Shown here: piece by piece, positions 26,382 to 35,861 of the stretch
Layout: each line of letters begins with the position of its first letter
Numbering within the stretch: the first letter of the stretch is position 1
NCBI GenBank assembly: GCA_039972875.1
Contig: JBDWMA010000042.1
Span: 124,001 to 188,000 of the forward strand
DNA from: Pseudoruegeria sp039972875
Lineage (GTDB): Bacteria; Pseudomonadota; Alphaproteobacteria; Rhodobacterales; Rhodobacteraceae
DNA length: 64,000 bases
Reading direction: 5' to 3'
Program-made: the position numbers and the translations under genes
The notes under the pieces: model-generated
Database searches by the model: none
Told to the model about the DNA's origin: nothing
What the model saw: the letters and a program-made list of their open reading frames with translations, nothing else

Positions 26382-27863
26382 CTAGTCCAAGGACAAAGCG
26401 ACAAAACGCGGATCCCCGGCGCGGCGCACCAGCAGCAACAACGATTTGCGACCTGCATCTTCAGCATCGGCAATCTGAGAGTTGAGATCATCAACGCTTG
26501 CGACCTTTTGTTGTCCTGCTTCGGTGATCACATCACCCGCCCGCAGACCTTTTTCAAAAGCTTCAGCATCTTCATCGACATCGGTCACAACCAGACCACC
26601 AATGCCGCTGCTCAATTCAAGCTGTTCACGCAATTCATCTGTCATCTCTAACAGCGTCAGGCCCAAAACGTTTTCTTCCACAGGCTCTGTGGCTGGCGCG
26701 GACGCAGGCACAGCACCTTCGGCTGTTTCACGACGGCCAAGGGTTACAGACAGTGTCACCTCTTCACCTTCCCGGACAACAACAACATCCACCGCTTTGC
26801 CAACGGCTGTGTTTCCGACTTCGCGCACCAATTCACGTGTATCGTCTACCTGACTGCCATCAAAAGACAGGATTACATCACCAGACAACAGACCGGCCTC
26901 TTCGGCTGGACCCTCAGGCACATCGGTAATCAGAGCACCAACAGGCTTGGCAAGATCGAGTGCCTCGGCCAGCTCTTCTGTCACGTCTTGAATACGCACA
27001 CCAAGCCAGCCGCGACGGGTTTCCCCGAACTCTTGCAACTGATCAATCACACGTTCAACCACCGCAGAAGACATCGCAAACCCAATCCCGATCGATCCAC
27101 CATTCGGAGACAGGATTGCAGTGTTTACACCGATTACATCCCCATCCATGTTGAACAATGGACCGCCAGAGTTACCACGGTTGATCGCGGCATCTGTCTG
27201 AATGTAATCATCATAGGTGCCCGACAATTCACGATTACGCGCAGATACGATACCTGCGGACACCGAAAACCCCTGCCCCAATGGGTTGCCCATGGCCATA
27301 ACCCAGTCACCAACACGCGCAACGTCGCTATTGCCAAAATCGACATAATCTAAAGGATCGTCGCTTTCGACTTTCAAAAGCGCAATATCGGTGTTCGGAT
27401 CCGTCCCAATAACTTTTGCAGGCAATTCTCCACCTTCAAAAAACTCAATCAGGATTTCATCGGCACCTTCAATGACGTGATTGTTGGTCACAATAAAACC
27501 ATCGGCGGAAATTACGAACCCGGACCCAAGCGCTTGACTGCGGCGCGGTCTTTGTTGATTGCCCTGCCCCCGGTCTCCGAAATCACGAAAGAAATCTTCA
27601 AAGGGGGAACCTTCGGGAACAATTGGTCCTGGGCCGGCTGATGCGGCAACTGTGGTCGTGGTTGTAATATTTACAACCGCCGGACTAATTTTTTCTGCCA
27701 AATCGGCAAAACTATCCGGCGCACCTTTGGCCTGCGTCGACAATGTCTGCGCTAAAACCAGAGCAACACCAAGGATCAGTACCCAAACCTGCCGGGGAAA
27801 CGCGAGCCCCGGACGATTCTGCACCGCAGCTCTTGGCTCTGTATGGAATTGATGGGGTATCAC
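26382..27863 (-). CDS. degP: DegP/HtrA-family periplasmic serine endoprotease
   Basis: Periplasmic protease-chaperone of 493 residues. After a signal segment (LILGVALVLAQTLSTQA) comes the trypsin-like domain with the catalytic triad: His in VTNNHVIEGA, Asp in NTDIALLKVE and Ser in NRGNSGGPLF. Two PDZ domains follow (WLGVRIQDVTEELA ... and LGLTLLEMTDELREQ ...). Removes misfolded envelope proteins. In related bacteria it usually follows hflKC-DUF2065 directly; here a glycosyltransferase gene and 194 bases intervene, so it may have its own promoter. Confidence 0.95.
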   Translation of the reverse strand: MIPHQFHTEPRAAVQNRPGLAFPRQVWVLILGVALVLAQTLSTQAKGAPDSFADLAEKISPAVVNITTTTTVAASAGPGPIVPEGSPFEDFFRDFGDRGQGNQQRPRRSQALGSGFVISADGFIVTNNHVIEGADEILIEFFEGGELPAKVIGTDPNTDIALLKVESDDPLDYVDFGNSDVARVGDWVMAMGNPLGQGFSVSAGIVSARNRELSGTYDDYIQTDAAINRGNSGGPLFNMDGDVIGVNTAILSPNGGSIGIGFAMSSAVVERVIDQLQEFGETRRGWLGVRIQDVTEELAEALDLAKPVGALITDVPEGPAEEAGLLSGDVILSFDGSQVDDTRELVREVGNTAVGKAVDVVVVREGEEVTLSVTLGRRETAEGAVPASAPATEPVEENVLGLTLLEMTDELREQLELSSGIGGLVVTDVDEDAEAFEKGLRAGDVITEAGQQKVASVDDLNSQIADAEDAGRKSLLLLVRRAGDPRFVALSLD

Positions 27864-28057
27864 GTCTTACTCCTCTTTTAATGGGGCAGCATATGTTTGG
27901 CCGCCTTCTCTTCCACATTTATGTTGAGTTATTTTGGCAGAATTCAACTGTTCGTGGGGTCGCATTTTTTCACATGACCGTGATAAATGGGCGACACCCA
28001 ACGAATTTATGTTAATTTACGCCAAGTTGGCCGCAATCAAAAAGACGCAATGCACCC

Positions 28058-29059
28058 CTAGCTTGCCCGGTGAAAACGGATAATCGGCAATGATTGGATA
28101 TTTTGGTCCTCAATCTCACCCTCATTCAGAAGGTCGTGACGCTGTTGATAGAACCAAGATTGGCACTGCTCTTCTAATCGACAGATCTCTGAGTCAGCAC
28201 GCAATTCGGACATTTTAGTTTCAAAGTCCTCTAGACGCGCCAAAATCGATAAGTCGGTTTTTTGATTCCGGTTATTCCGGCGATGCAGTCGGTTTTTCAA
28301 AAGCTTTTCGGGGCTTTCCAAATTACGATCATCGCTGTTCTGAATCATGTAAAAATCGTCAGACTTAACAGCATAGTGGTTCAGGGATGCCCTCTCAAAA
28401 GTCATCTGACTTTCATCAATCATTGATGTGGAGTCACCCTCAAGGTCAAACGCATCTGCGTTCAGACGCACACCAAGTGAGCTTTTGGCAATGACCTTAC
28501 CTGGTGTCGGAAGCTTGGGCAGATGCCACTCTGCCTTATTAAACCGAGAAATACGGAAAATTGCCTGATACACCGCAATTTTAGGAAGCACCTTGGTCTG
28601 CGTCTTGATGAATTGCTTCATCACGCTCCCCCCCGACCAGCGGCTGATATAACTGTTGCCGAATAGCCTTCGAAGCAAAAGAATAGCATCAGCCTCACCG
28701 ACCGAAGCAATCAAATCCCGAATAGTGCGGAACTCCGGCGCTAGGTTTAGGAACTGATCGACACCAAGCGAAAGCATCCAGTCAGTGTCTCGGATGGTAT
28801 CTTGGTTCCAGATTTGGGCAACAGCTGCATTGCGGTCGCCAGCCTCCGCGTCCTTTGCTAGCCGCTCATGGGTTATATATCCTAACGCGTCCATCCGGTC
28901 GAGCAAAGCAAGAGAGCCATCCTCGCAATGGTTTGAAACGACTATGATTTTTTTAAACCCAAGACGACTGTGAAACGCCACCCACTCAACAAGAAATTGA
29001 CCTTCATTATGCGCACTCGTCACCAAAGTGACCGAGTCGCCTTCGTGTGGGGGTTCCAT
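28058..29059 (-). CDS. Glycosyltransferase family 2-like protein with altered DxD
   Basis: A 333-residue protein of the family that starts with TSAHNEGQFLVEWVAFHSRLG and VVSNHCEDGSLALLDRMDAL, typical of Rhodobacterales GT2-type (Glyco_tranf_2_4) glycosyltransferases. In these proteins the metal-binding site usually reads D-x-DEF; here the corresponding string is LGVDQFLNLAP, where the first Asp is Gly and the Glu is Gln, so catalysis may be changed or lost. It lies between DUF2065 and degP, breaking a common gene order. The substrate is unknown. Confidence 0.75.
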   Translation of the reverse strand: MEPPHEGDSVTLVTSAHNEGQFLVEWVAFHSRLGFKKIIVVSNHCEDGSLALLDRMDALGYITHERLAKDAEAGDRNAAVAQIWNQDTIRDTDWMLSLGVDQFLNLAPEFRTIRDLIASVGEADAILLLRRLFGNSYISRWSGGSVMKQFIKTQTKVLPKIAVYQAIFRISRFNKAEWHLPKLPTPGKVIAKSSLGVRLNADAFDLEGDSTSMIDESQMTFERASLNHYAVKSDDFYMIQNSDDRNLESPEKLLKNRLHRRNNRNQKTDLSILARLEDFETKMSELRADSEICRLEEQCQSWFYQQRHDLLNEGEIEDQNIQSLPIIRFHRAS

Positions 29060-29179
29060 GTTTGCCTCAATTTTTATTCGTTTTTTACCAAATTGAGCCA
29101 GATCGTGAATTCAGACAAGCCCTGATGTCGGAAGGAACATACCGCGTGGCTGACAGGCAACTATACGCATATGTTGTTT

Positions 29180-29362
29180 TTACCTCAGGTTGAGAAGGAC
29201 AACCCCAATCGTCACGGCAACCAAACCAATCAAACGGCGTGTCTCACGAGGTGTTTCGGCAATAAACCGTACCAACTCATCCAAACGCGAAGGGGCCAGT
29301 GCGAACACCAGCCCCTCGAGGATCAAAACAAGTCCGATCGCCAATAATATCGTATCGATCAA
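29180..29362 (-). CDS. DUF2065 (YjeT-like) small membrane protein
   Basis: A 60-residue protein of two hydrophobic helices (IDTILLAIGLVLILEGLVFA ... LIGLVAVTIGVVLLNL) flanking LAPSRLDELVRFIAETPRETRR. The DUF2065/YjeT family almost always sits beside hflKC. Its ATG overlaps the hflC stop by four bases (ATGA), so it is translationally coupled. Function unknown; a regulatory partner of HflKC or its protease is plausible. Confidence 0.88.
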   Translation of the reverse strand: MIDTILLAIGLVLILEGLVFALAPSRLDELVRFIAETPRETRRLIGLVAVTIGVVLLNLR

Positions 29363-30228
29363 TTGGAACCGTCAGTCTTGAAGTAATTAAAGAAATCGCC
29401 ATCAGGTGACATCACCACAGAAGAATTCCCAGACTGGAACGCCCGTTGATAAGCCTCAAGCGAGCGATAAAAATCAAAGAACTCTCTATCGGCACCATAG
29501 GCTTGCGCGAAAATTGCGTTCCGTTCCGCATCCGCTTCACCACGAACGATCTCACTTTGACGGCTGGCATCCGACACCAGCTCTACCACAGTACGGTCAG
29601 CCTGCGCACGAATACGCTGTGCGGCCTCTTCACCACGGGCGATCTCATCAGCAGCCTCACGTTCACGTTCAGCACGCATCCGGTTAAAGGTTGCTTCGAG
29701 GTTGGCTTGTGGCAAGTCAGTGCGTTTCAACCGCACATCGATGACCTCAAGACCAAGCCCCCGCGCTTCGGAAATCGCTGAATTCCGAATGCGCAGCATC
29801 AGGGCGGCCCGATCAGACGACAGGATATCATTGCTGCTGACAGAACCTAGAACTTCGCGTGTTTCTGCTCGTAGAATAGATGCAAGCTTTGATTCAGCGG
29901 CAGATATTCCTCCAGCACCAACAGCTTCGCGAAATTGACGCACATCACTAATTCGATATCTGGCGAAAGCATCCACAACAAGACGTCTGTCATCAAGCGG
30001 AGTAATTTCCAGTTCATCGACCTCCTGACTTAGGATTCTGTCATCGTATTTTACGACTTCCTGAATGATGGGCAGTTTAAAGGCCAATCCAGGCTCTTCT
30101 TTAACATTCACAACGCGCCCAAGCTGAAGAACAAGAGCTTTCTCTCGTTCATCGACGATGAACAGGGAAGACATAACAATCGCTATAGCCACGACAGCCA
30201 AAGGGATCAAAAAGGTTGATTTACGCAT
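29359..30228 (-). CDS. hflC: HflC, subunit of the FtsH modulator complex
   Basis: A 289-residue prohibitin-family (SPFH) inner membrane protein. The N-terminal membrane helix (FLIPLAVVAIAIVMSSLFIV) is followed by the SPFH domain (LVLQLGRVVNVKEEPGL) and a long coiled coil with RMRAEREREAADEIARGEEAAQRI. With HflK it forms the periplasmic ring complex that restrains the FtsH protease. Its start overlaps the hflK stop (TAATG). Confidence 0.95.
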   Translation of the reverse strand: MRKSTFLIPLAVVAIAIVMSSLFIVDEREKALVLQLGRVVNVKEEPGLAFKLPIIQEVVKYDDRILSQEVDELEITPLDDRRLVVDAFARYRISDVRQFREAVGAGGISAAESKLASILRAETREVLGSVSSNDILSSDRAALMLRIRNSAISEARGLGLEVIDVRLKRTDLPQANLEATFNRMRAEREREAADEIARGEEAAQRIRAQADRTVVELVSDASRQSEIVRGEADAERNAIFAQAYGADREFFDFYRSLEAYQRAFQSGNSSVVMSPDGDFFNYFKTDGSN

Positions 30229-31382
30229 TAGTTTGACCCTCCGTCTGTCGATTTACGCAACTCGTTCAGCGGCAGGTATGGCACGACGCCATTGCCGCCC
30301 TCACCGTTGCTATCAAGGATCACTTTGTCGACACGACCAAGTACATCTTCCATCGTTTCTAGGAACAAACGTTTCCGCGTCACTTCCGGTGCTTTTGCAT
30401 ATTCAGTCAAAACCGCAGTAAAGCGGCTGGCCTCACCCTCGGCTTCGTTAACCACACGGGCACGGTACCCTTCAGATTCTTCAAGAACCTGAGCAGCTTC
30501 ACCACGCGCCCCAGCAAGAACACGGTTCGCGTAAGCATCCGCTTGTTTCTCAAGACGGTCACGTTCCTGACCCGCCGATTGCACTTCGCGGAATGCGTCT
30601 TTTACGGGCTCGGGTGGATCGGCTCCGTCAAAGTTCACACGAATGATATTAACGCCAGAGTCGTAGCTATCCAACGTCGACTGGATCAGATCTTGCAACC
30701 TATCTCCGATAATACCACGGTCCCTGTTAAGGATTGGAGCCAGATCGGATTGGGCGATAATTTCACGCATAGCAGATTCTGAAACCGCTCGGATCGTAAG
30801 TTGTGGATCTCTCAGATTAAAAAGGTATTTTGCTGGATCCGTAATATTCCAAGCAACCTGAAAATCAATATCAACAATGTTTTCATCCCCGGTTAACATG
30901 AGACCACTATCAGGACCTCTTGATCCAGCGCCAATGTCCTCTGCTCGTTCTGTGGTCACCGGGATGACTTCAACGTTCACAAATGGCCACCAAGCCATAT
31001 GCGGGCCGTCATCAGTAGTTCGCATGTATTCACCAAGGAATAACTCTACGCCCTGCTCTTCAGGCTTAACCGTATAGAATGACGCATAGCCCCACAGGCC
31101 AAGCGCTGCGACAGCAATCAAGCCCACGCCACCACGGGTCAGTTTCGGCATCTCGCCACCACCGCCACCGCCGGAACCATTCGGGCGACCGCCTTTGCCG
31201 CCGCCGCCAAGAAGCACTTTCAACTGCTCTTGGCCCTTTTTCACAAGTTCATCTACGTCAGGGATCTGCGGATCATTCTGTCCGGGGCGACGTCCAGGGC
31301 CGTTGCCACGATTGTCATCGTCGCCTCCGTTACCACTGTTATTGCCGCCTCCCCCCCAGGGTCCGCCGTTATTTCCAGCCAT
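30228..31382 (-). CDS. hflK: HflK, subunit of the FtsH modulator complex
   Basis: A 384-residue SPFH protein. The N-terminal ~90 residues are a Gly/Asn/Pro-rich cytosolic segment, followed by one membrane helix (GVGLIAVAALGLWGYASFY), the SPFH domain (TVKPEEQGVELFLGEYMRT) and a coiled coil (QERDRLEKQADAYANRVLAG). Partner of HflC in the FtsH-associated complex. It follows gor by 66 bases on the same strand. The N-terminal low-complexity length is larger than in E. coli but common in this group. Confidence 0.94.
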   Translation of the reverse strand: MAGNNGGPWGGGGNNSGNGGDDDNRGNGPGRRPGQNDPQIPDVDELVKKGQEQLKVLLGGGGKGGRPNGSGGGGGGEMPKLTRGGVGLIAVAALGLWGYASFYTVKPEEQGVELFLGEYMRTTDDGPHMAWWPFVNVEVIPVTTERAEDIGAGSRGPDSGLMLTGDENIVDIDFQVAWNITDPAKYLFNLRDPQLTIRAVSESAMREIIAQSDLAPILNRDRGIIGDRLQDLIQSTLDSYDSGVNIIRVNFDGADPPEPVKDAFREVQSAGQERDRLEKQADAYANRVLAGARGEAAQVLEESEGYRARVVNEAEGEASRFTAVLTEYAKAPEVTRKRLFLETMEDVLGRVDKVILDSNGEGGNGVVPYLPLNELRKSTDGGSN

Positions 31383-31448
31383 TAAAGGTCCTTACCTTAA
31401 GTGAGTGACACTAAGTCTGTGCCATAAATGTGCCTAAACGCGCGGAAA

Positions 31449-32807
31449 TCAAGCCGTGCGCGTTGGAGTTTTCATTGTGACCAGTTCTTCGGACATGGTC
31501 GGGTGAACCGCAACAGTGCGGTCGAAATCTTCTTTGGTTGCGCCCATTTTAATCGCAACACCGGCCAGCTGGATCATTTCACCTGCCTGCGGTGCTACAA
31601 TGTGACAGCCCAAAACCTTGCGGGTTGCTTGGCTGACAATTAATTTCATCAGAACGCGGTTGTCGCGACCTGCGAACAAAGATTGCATTGGGCGGAACGA
31701 AGCAGAATAAACCTCGATTGGTTCCTGCTCTGCCGCGGCTTCTTCGGTCATGCCAACCGTCCCAAGCTCCGGCTGGGTGAAAACAGCACTTGCCACCAAT
31801 TCGTGATCAGGTTTTGTCGGGCGACCATGGAACACTGTCTCAATGAACGCAGCCCCCTCACGGATCGCCACCGGTGTCAGATTGATCCGATTTGTCACAT
31901 CGCCAACCGCATAGATCGACGGAACAGACGTCTGTGAATACTCATCGACCTCAATCTTACCACCGCGCCCAAGTTTAACCCCGGCGTCCTCAAGACCCAA
32001 ACCAGCAGTGGCCGGTGTACGGCCAGTGGCATAGATCACCTGATCATAGCAACGTTCAGTGCCGTTGGTGTCTTTGACCCAGATACCCTCGTCGCGCTTT
32101 TCAATCGCAAGCACATCGGTACCAACATGCAAGTTCACACCGCCTGCTTTCATCTCTTCGGCGACATGGCCGCGCGCCTCGTCATCAAATCCACGAAGAA
32201 CCTGCGCACCACGGTAGAATTGTGTAACTTCGACATTCAAGCCATTCAAAATACACGCAAATTCACAAGCGATGAATCCACCGCCAACAATCAAAACTGA
32301 TTTTGGCATCGCGTCCCAAAGGAAGATTTCGTTCGACGTGATCGTGTGTTCGATCCCCGGCATTTCAGGCTTGAACGGTGTCCCACCCGTGGCAACCAAA
32401 ATGTGTTTGGCGGTGACGGTTTCGCCTGTCGACAAAGCGACAGTGTGAGCGTCTTTTAGCGTAGCTCGGGCGTTGAAAACTTCGACGCCGGCGTTGGCCA
32501 ACACGTTGCGGTAAATTCCTTCAAGGCGATCAAGTTCAGCCCGGAGTTTCGGGTGGAAAATATCCCAATCATGCGCACCTTCTTTGACGTCCCAGCCATA
32601 GGCGCGCGCATCTTCAAATTGCTCTTTATAGCCCGATGCAAAAACCATCAGCTTTTTGGGCACACAGCCTCGGATCACACAGGTTCCGCCCATGCGATAC
32701 TCTTCCGCGAGGGCAACTTTAGCGCCTGCTTCTGAAGAAGCCAAACGCGCGGCCCGTACACCGCCAGAGCCACCGCCAATTACAAAGAGATCATAGTCAA
32801 ACGTCAT
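31449..32807 (-). CDS. gor: Glutathione-disulfide reductase
   Basis: FAD/NADPH disulfide reductase of 452 residues. The FAD-binding FVIGGGSGGVRAARLA motif is at the N-terminus, the redox-active pair is in GGTCVIRGCVPKKLM, the NADPH loop is VGGGFIACEFACI, and the C-terminal His-Glu (VHPTMSEEL) is in place. Recycles GSSG to GSH. It lies 23 bases after rpiA on the same strand, consistent with NADPH supply from the pentose phosphate pathway. Confidence 0.94.
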   Translation of the reverse strand: MTFDYDLFVIGGGSGGVRAARLASSEAGAKVALAEEYRMGGTCVIRGCVPKKLMVFASGYKEQFEDARAYGWDVKEGAHDWDIFHPKLRAELDRLEGIYRNVLANAGVEVFNARATLKDAHTVALSTGETVTAKHILVATGGTPFKPEMPGIEHTITSNEIFLWDAMPKSVLIVGGGFIACEFACILNGLNVEVTQFYRGAQVLRGFDDEARGHVAEEMKAGGVNLHVGTDVLAIEKRDEGIWVKDTNGTERCYDQVIYATGRTPATAGLGLEDAGVKLGRGGKIEVDEYSQTSVPSIYAVGDVTNRINLTPVAIREGAAFIETVFHGRPTKPDHELVASAVFTQPELGTVGMTEEAAAEQEPIEVYSASFRPMQSLFAGRDNRVLMKLIVSQATRKVLGCHIVAPQAGEMIQLAGVAIKMGATKEDFDRTVAVHPTMSEELVTMKTPTRTA

Positions 32808-32830
32808 GGGAATTCCTTTAGTGTATTTGA

Positions 32831-33613
32831 TTACAGGTCAGAGAACATATTGTCGTCATCAACAAAACTGAGGTGGTCCTCTTCGATTGTCCCTGCATTT
32901 ATGTCACGAACCTCAACTTTGCCATCCCCGTACCCAATCACAACCGCGTCACAAATATCAAGAAACAGGCCGTTTTCGACCACTCCGGGGATCTGGTTTG
33001 TCACCAGCGAAAGCTGACGTGGGTTTCCAATCCGCCTTAGATGCAGATCGACGATATAGTTACCTTCATCCGTGATAAAGGGGGTGTCGCCATTTAAACG
33101 CAAAGACGAGGATTGCCCCAACACGTCCAGACCCACAAGGGTCTCTTCGATCAAAGCTTTTGTGGTTTGCCATCCAAACGGGACAATTTCAACGGGCAAG
33201 GGAAACGCACCCAGCGTGTCTACTTTTTTGGAGATATCCGCAATTACCACCATCTGATCGCTGGCCGTTGCCACGATTTTTTCTTGGAGCAAAGAGCCCC
33301 CGCCCCCTTTGATCAGATTCAAATCGCCATCGTATTCATCTGCCCCGTCGATTGCGACGTCCAACCACTTGGCCTCATCTAAGGAAACGACTTTTAATCC
33401 AACTTCCCGTGCAAGATCAGCCGTCCGCGACGACGTCGGAACTCCGGTGATCCGCAACCCCTCGTTTTGAACAAGATCCCCTAGACAGCGCACCAACCAT
33501 GCTGCCGTGGACCCACTCCCCAAACCGACCCGCATGCCATCTTCGACAAAATCGGTGGCGCGTTTCGCTGCGACAAACTTTGCTTTGTCGATTGGCGACA
33601 GGTTTGAGGTCAT
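32831..33613 (-). CDS. rpiA: Ribose-5-phosphate isomerase A
   Basis: Interconverts ribose-5-phosphate and ribulose-5-phosphate. Of 260 residues, it shows the RpiA signatures VGLGSGSTAAWLVR, DGADEYDGDLNLIKGGGG (with catalytic Asp and Lys) and LLQEKIVA. It is the first gene of the minus-strand operon rpiA-gor-hflK-hflC-DUF2065. A serine deaminase gene diverges from it. Confidence 0.95.
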   Translation of the reverse strand: MTSNLSPIDKAKFVAAKRATDFVEDGMRVGLGSGSTAAWLVRCLGDLVQNEGLRITGVPTSSRTADLAREVGLKVVSLDEAKWLDVAIDGADEYDGDLNLIKGGGGSLLQEKIVATASDQMVVIADISKKVDTLGAFPLPVEIVPFGWQTTKALIEETLVGLDVLGQSSSLRLNGDTPFITDEGNYIVDLHLRRIGNPRQLSLVTNQIPGVVENGLFLDICDAVVIGYGDGKVEVRDINAGTIEEDHLSFVDDDNMFSDL

Positions 33614-33805
33614 AGCATCGTGTCCTTTGCAGTTTCACCCAACCTTATAGGAAAGGAATGCCCATCCTGCGAGAGGCAATTCATAGGTTTTTCCATTGGA
33701 AACAGAGTGTATGTCGCCGAACCCTTTGCTTTGGTCGAATTCGACGATGGTATTCGGCAAAATTCCTGCCACGATCCGCAAAAGCGATCAAAGGGAATCA
33801 TTGCA

Positions 33806-35179
33806 ATGTTTCTGTCTGTTTTTGACATGTTCAAAGTTGGCGTCGGTCCGTCCTCGTCCCATACGATGGGGCCGATGGTTGCCGCTGCCCGATTCCTAGA
33901 GACATTGCGTGCCAGCCCATTTAACGCCCATGGCCTGCGTGCATCCCTTCATGGCTCTTTGGCTTTTACTGGAATTGGGCATGCCACAGATCGGGCAACC
34001 ATCCTGGGCCTATCGGGCTTTTTGCCAGAAACCTATGACGCCGTTATGGCGGAGGCGACCCTAACACAAATCAAGGCGGATGGGCGTGTTCTTCCCGATG
34101 AACTGCCACCTCTGACTTTTGCGCCTGACCAAGATTTGTCGTTTGACTACGGTCCCCCTCTGCCCGGCCATTCTAACGGTATGATTTTAATGGCCACCGA
34201 TGCGCAGGGCGATGTCATTTTTCAAGAAACTTATTATTCTATCGGTGGTGGCTTTGTGATGACAGAAGCCGAACTGGCGGAGGGCAAAGACACCGATGAT
34301 GGTGCGCCGGTCCCCTATCCTTTTAAATCCGCGGCAGAAATGCTTCAGATGTGCGAAGACTCCGGCAAATCCATCGCCGAATTAAAACGCGCAAACGAAT
34401 TGTCCCGAATCTCTGTCACAAAACTGAACGACGGAATTGATCGCCTCTGGCAAGTGATGAACGACTGCATAACCAGAGGGCTGACATCCGACGGGGTCCT
34501 TCCCGGCGGCCTGAACGTTAAGCGCCGGGCGAAATCAATTCATGATGCGTTGCAGGCTGAACGTGGTATGAATCTGTCTGCCCCCCATACTATCAATGAT
34601 TGGATGAGCGCCTACGCCATGGCCGTAAACGAAGAAAACGCCGCTGGTGGTCAAGTTGTCACCGCCCCCACGAATGGGGCCGCAGGAGTTCTTCCGGCAA
34701 CGATGCGATACTGGCTGGATCACGTCCCCGGTGCGAGCCCATCGCGCATCCCGGACTTTCTGCTGACCGCCTCCGCCATTGGCGGGCTCGTCAAGCATAA
34801 TGCCTCAATCTCAGGCGCAGAATGCGGCTGCCAAGCCGAGGTTGGCTCAGCCTCCGCCATGGCCGCCGCTGGCCTCTGTGCCGTGATGGGGGGAACACCC
34901 CAACATGTAGAAAACGCTGCGGAAATCGCGTTAGAACATCACCTAGGCATGACGTGTGATCCCATCAGGGGTCTAGTGCAGATCCCCTGTATTGAACGTA
35001 ATGGTCTGGGCTGCATCAAAGCAGTTTCAGCGGCGTCTCTTGCATTGCGCGGAACAGGCGATCATTTTGTGCCACTTGATTCTGCCATCGAAACCATGCG
35101 CCAAACCGGCGAAGATATGCATGAAAAATATAAAGAAACGTCTTTGGGTGGACTGGCCGTCAATGTACCCAATTGTTGA
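33806..35179 (+). CDS. sdaA: L-serine ammonia-lyase
   Basis: [4Fe-4S] serine dehydratase of 457 residues that converts L-serine to pyruvate and ammonia. The frame is open upstream, but the family starts at MFLSVFDMFKVGVGPSSSHT, so the ATG at 33806 is chosen. Cluster cysteines are in GAECGCQAEVGSASAMA and in CDPIRGLVQIPC. The SSSHTMGPM loop binds substrate. The N-terminal beta and C-terminal alpha domains are fused in one chain, as usual for the single-chain form. Confidence 0.95.
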   Translation: MFLSVFDMFKVGVGPSSSHTMGPMVAAARFLETLRASPFNAHGLRASLHGSLAFTGIGHATDRATILGLSGFLPETYDAVMAEATLTQIKADGRVLPDELPPLTFAPDQDLSFDYGPPLPGHSNGMILMATDAQGDVIFQETYYSIGGGFVMTEAELAEGKDTDDGAPVPYPFKSAAEMLQMCEDSGKSIAELKRANELSRISVTKLNDGIDRLWQVMNDCITRGLTSDGVLPGGLNVKRRAKSIHDALQAERGMNLSAPHTINDWMSAYAMAVNEENAAGGQVVTAPTNGAAGVLPATMRYWLDHVPGASPSRIPDFLLTASAIGGLVKHNASISGAECGCQAEVGSASAMAAAGLCAVMGGTPQHVENAAEIALEHHLGMTCDPIRGLVQIPCIERNGLGCIKAVSAASLALRGTGDHFVPLDSAIETMRQTGEDMHEKYKETSLGGLAVNVPNC

Positions 35180-35194
35180 AACATGCAGTGATTA

Positions 35195-35788
35195 TTAGGC
35201 AATTAGCACGGGCCAGAGGGACCCCATCAAAAGGATGGCCATGGTCCAGTTGAACAACCGCAATCGCGTTGGGTTGGTCAGGAACCGACGCATTTGTTGG
35301 CCTAACACAGTCCAAATACTGACGCTGGGCAAATTGATCACACCAAAGATCAACGCAACCATTAACACCGCCTCCGTGCCACCACTGCCCGCGTAAACCG
35401 TCACAGCCGTCAATGCCATAGCCCATGCTTTGGGGTTCACCCACTGAAACGCTGCGGCTTGTAGAAATGTAATAGGCCTAGCCTCTGCATGTCTCTCTTT
35501 CGGTGCGGCCGCCGTGGCGATTTTCCAAGCGAGCCAAGACATATAGACGACACTACCTATTTTTAGGATCACATGTGTCATTGGATAAGCCGCGAAAACG
35601 TGCGCTAGACCAACCCCTACCAAAGCGGTCATGAGCGTAAAGCCAAGCCCGATCCCCAGCATATGCGGAACAGTACGGCGAAATCCAAAATTCGCGCCCG
35701 AAGCCATCAACATCAGATTGTTGGGACCAGGCGTAACTGAGGATACGAAGGCGAACCCTGTTAGGGCAATAAATAGTTCATATGTCAT
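35195..35788 (-). CDS. LysE/RhtB-family amino acid exporter
   Basis: A 197-residue membrane protein with about six helices. The N-terminus is LFIALTGFAFVSSVTPGPNNLMLMASG, the LysE motif TPGPN. Expected role: export of an amino acid or homoserine-lactone-like metabolite. An Lrp/AsnC regulator diverges from it with an 8-base inverted repeat in between, the usual layout for exporters controlled by their local Lrp protein. Substrate is unknown. Confidence 0.9.
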   Translation of the reverse strand: MTYELFIALTGFAFVSSVTPGPNNLMLMASGANFGFRRTVPHMLGIGLGFTLMTALVGVGLAHVFAAYPMTHVILKIGSVVYMSWLAWKIATAAAPKERHAEARPITFLQAAAFQWVNPKAWAMALTAVTVYAGSGGTEAVLMVALIFGVINLPSVSIWTVLGQQMRRFLTNPTRLRLFNWTMAILLMGSLWPVLIA

Positions 35789-35791
35789 GAG

Positions 35792-35828
35792 AGCAATTAT
35801 TCACCAACATCCCAACGATTTAATTGCT
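35792..35828. promoter_or_regulatory. Inverted repeat between lysE-type gene and lrp-type gene
   Basis: AGCAATTA (35792-35799) and TAATTGCT (35821-35828) form a perfect inverted repeat with arm centres 29 bases apart. It lies 4-40 bases upstream of the exporter ATG (35788) and 34-70 before the regulator ATG (35862). It is the natural candidate operator of the adjacent Lrp/AsnC protein. Confidence 0.45.
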
Positions 35829-35861
35829 TTATGCTATCTCTACCCCCTATTATCGCAACTT

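Noticed and set aside
31200..31382. Gly/Asn-rich repeats in the hflK 5' end as a DNA repeat element
   Set aside because: It is the low-complexity N-terminus of HflK, common in this group.
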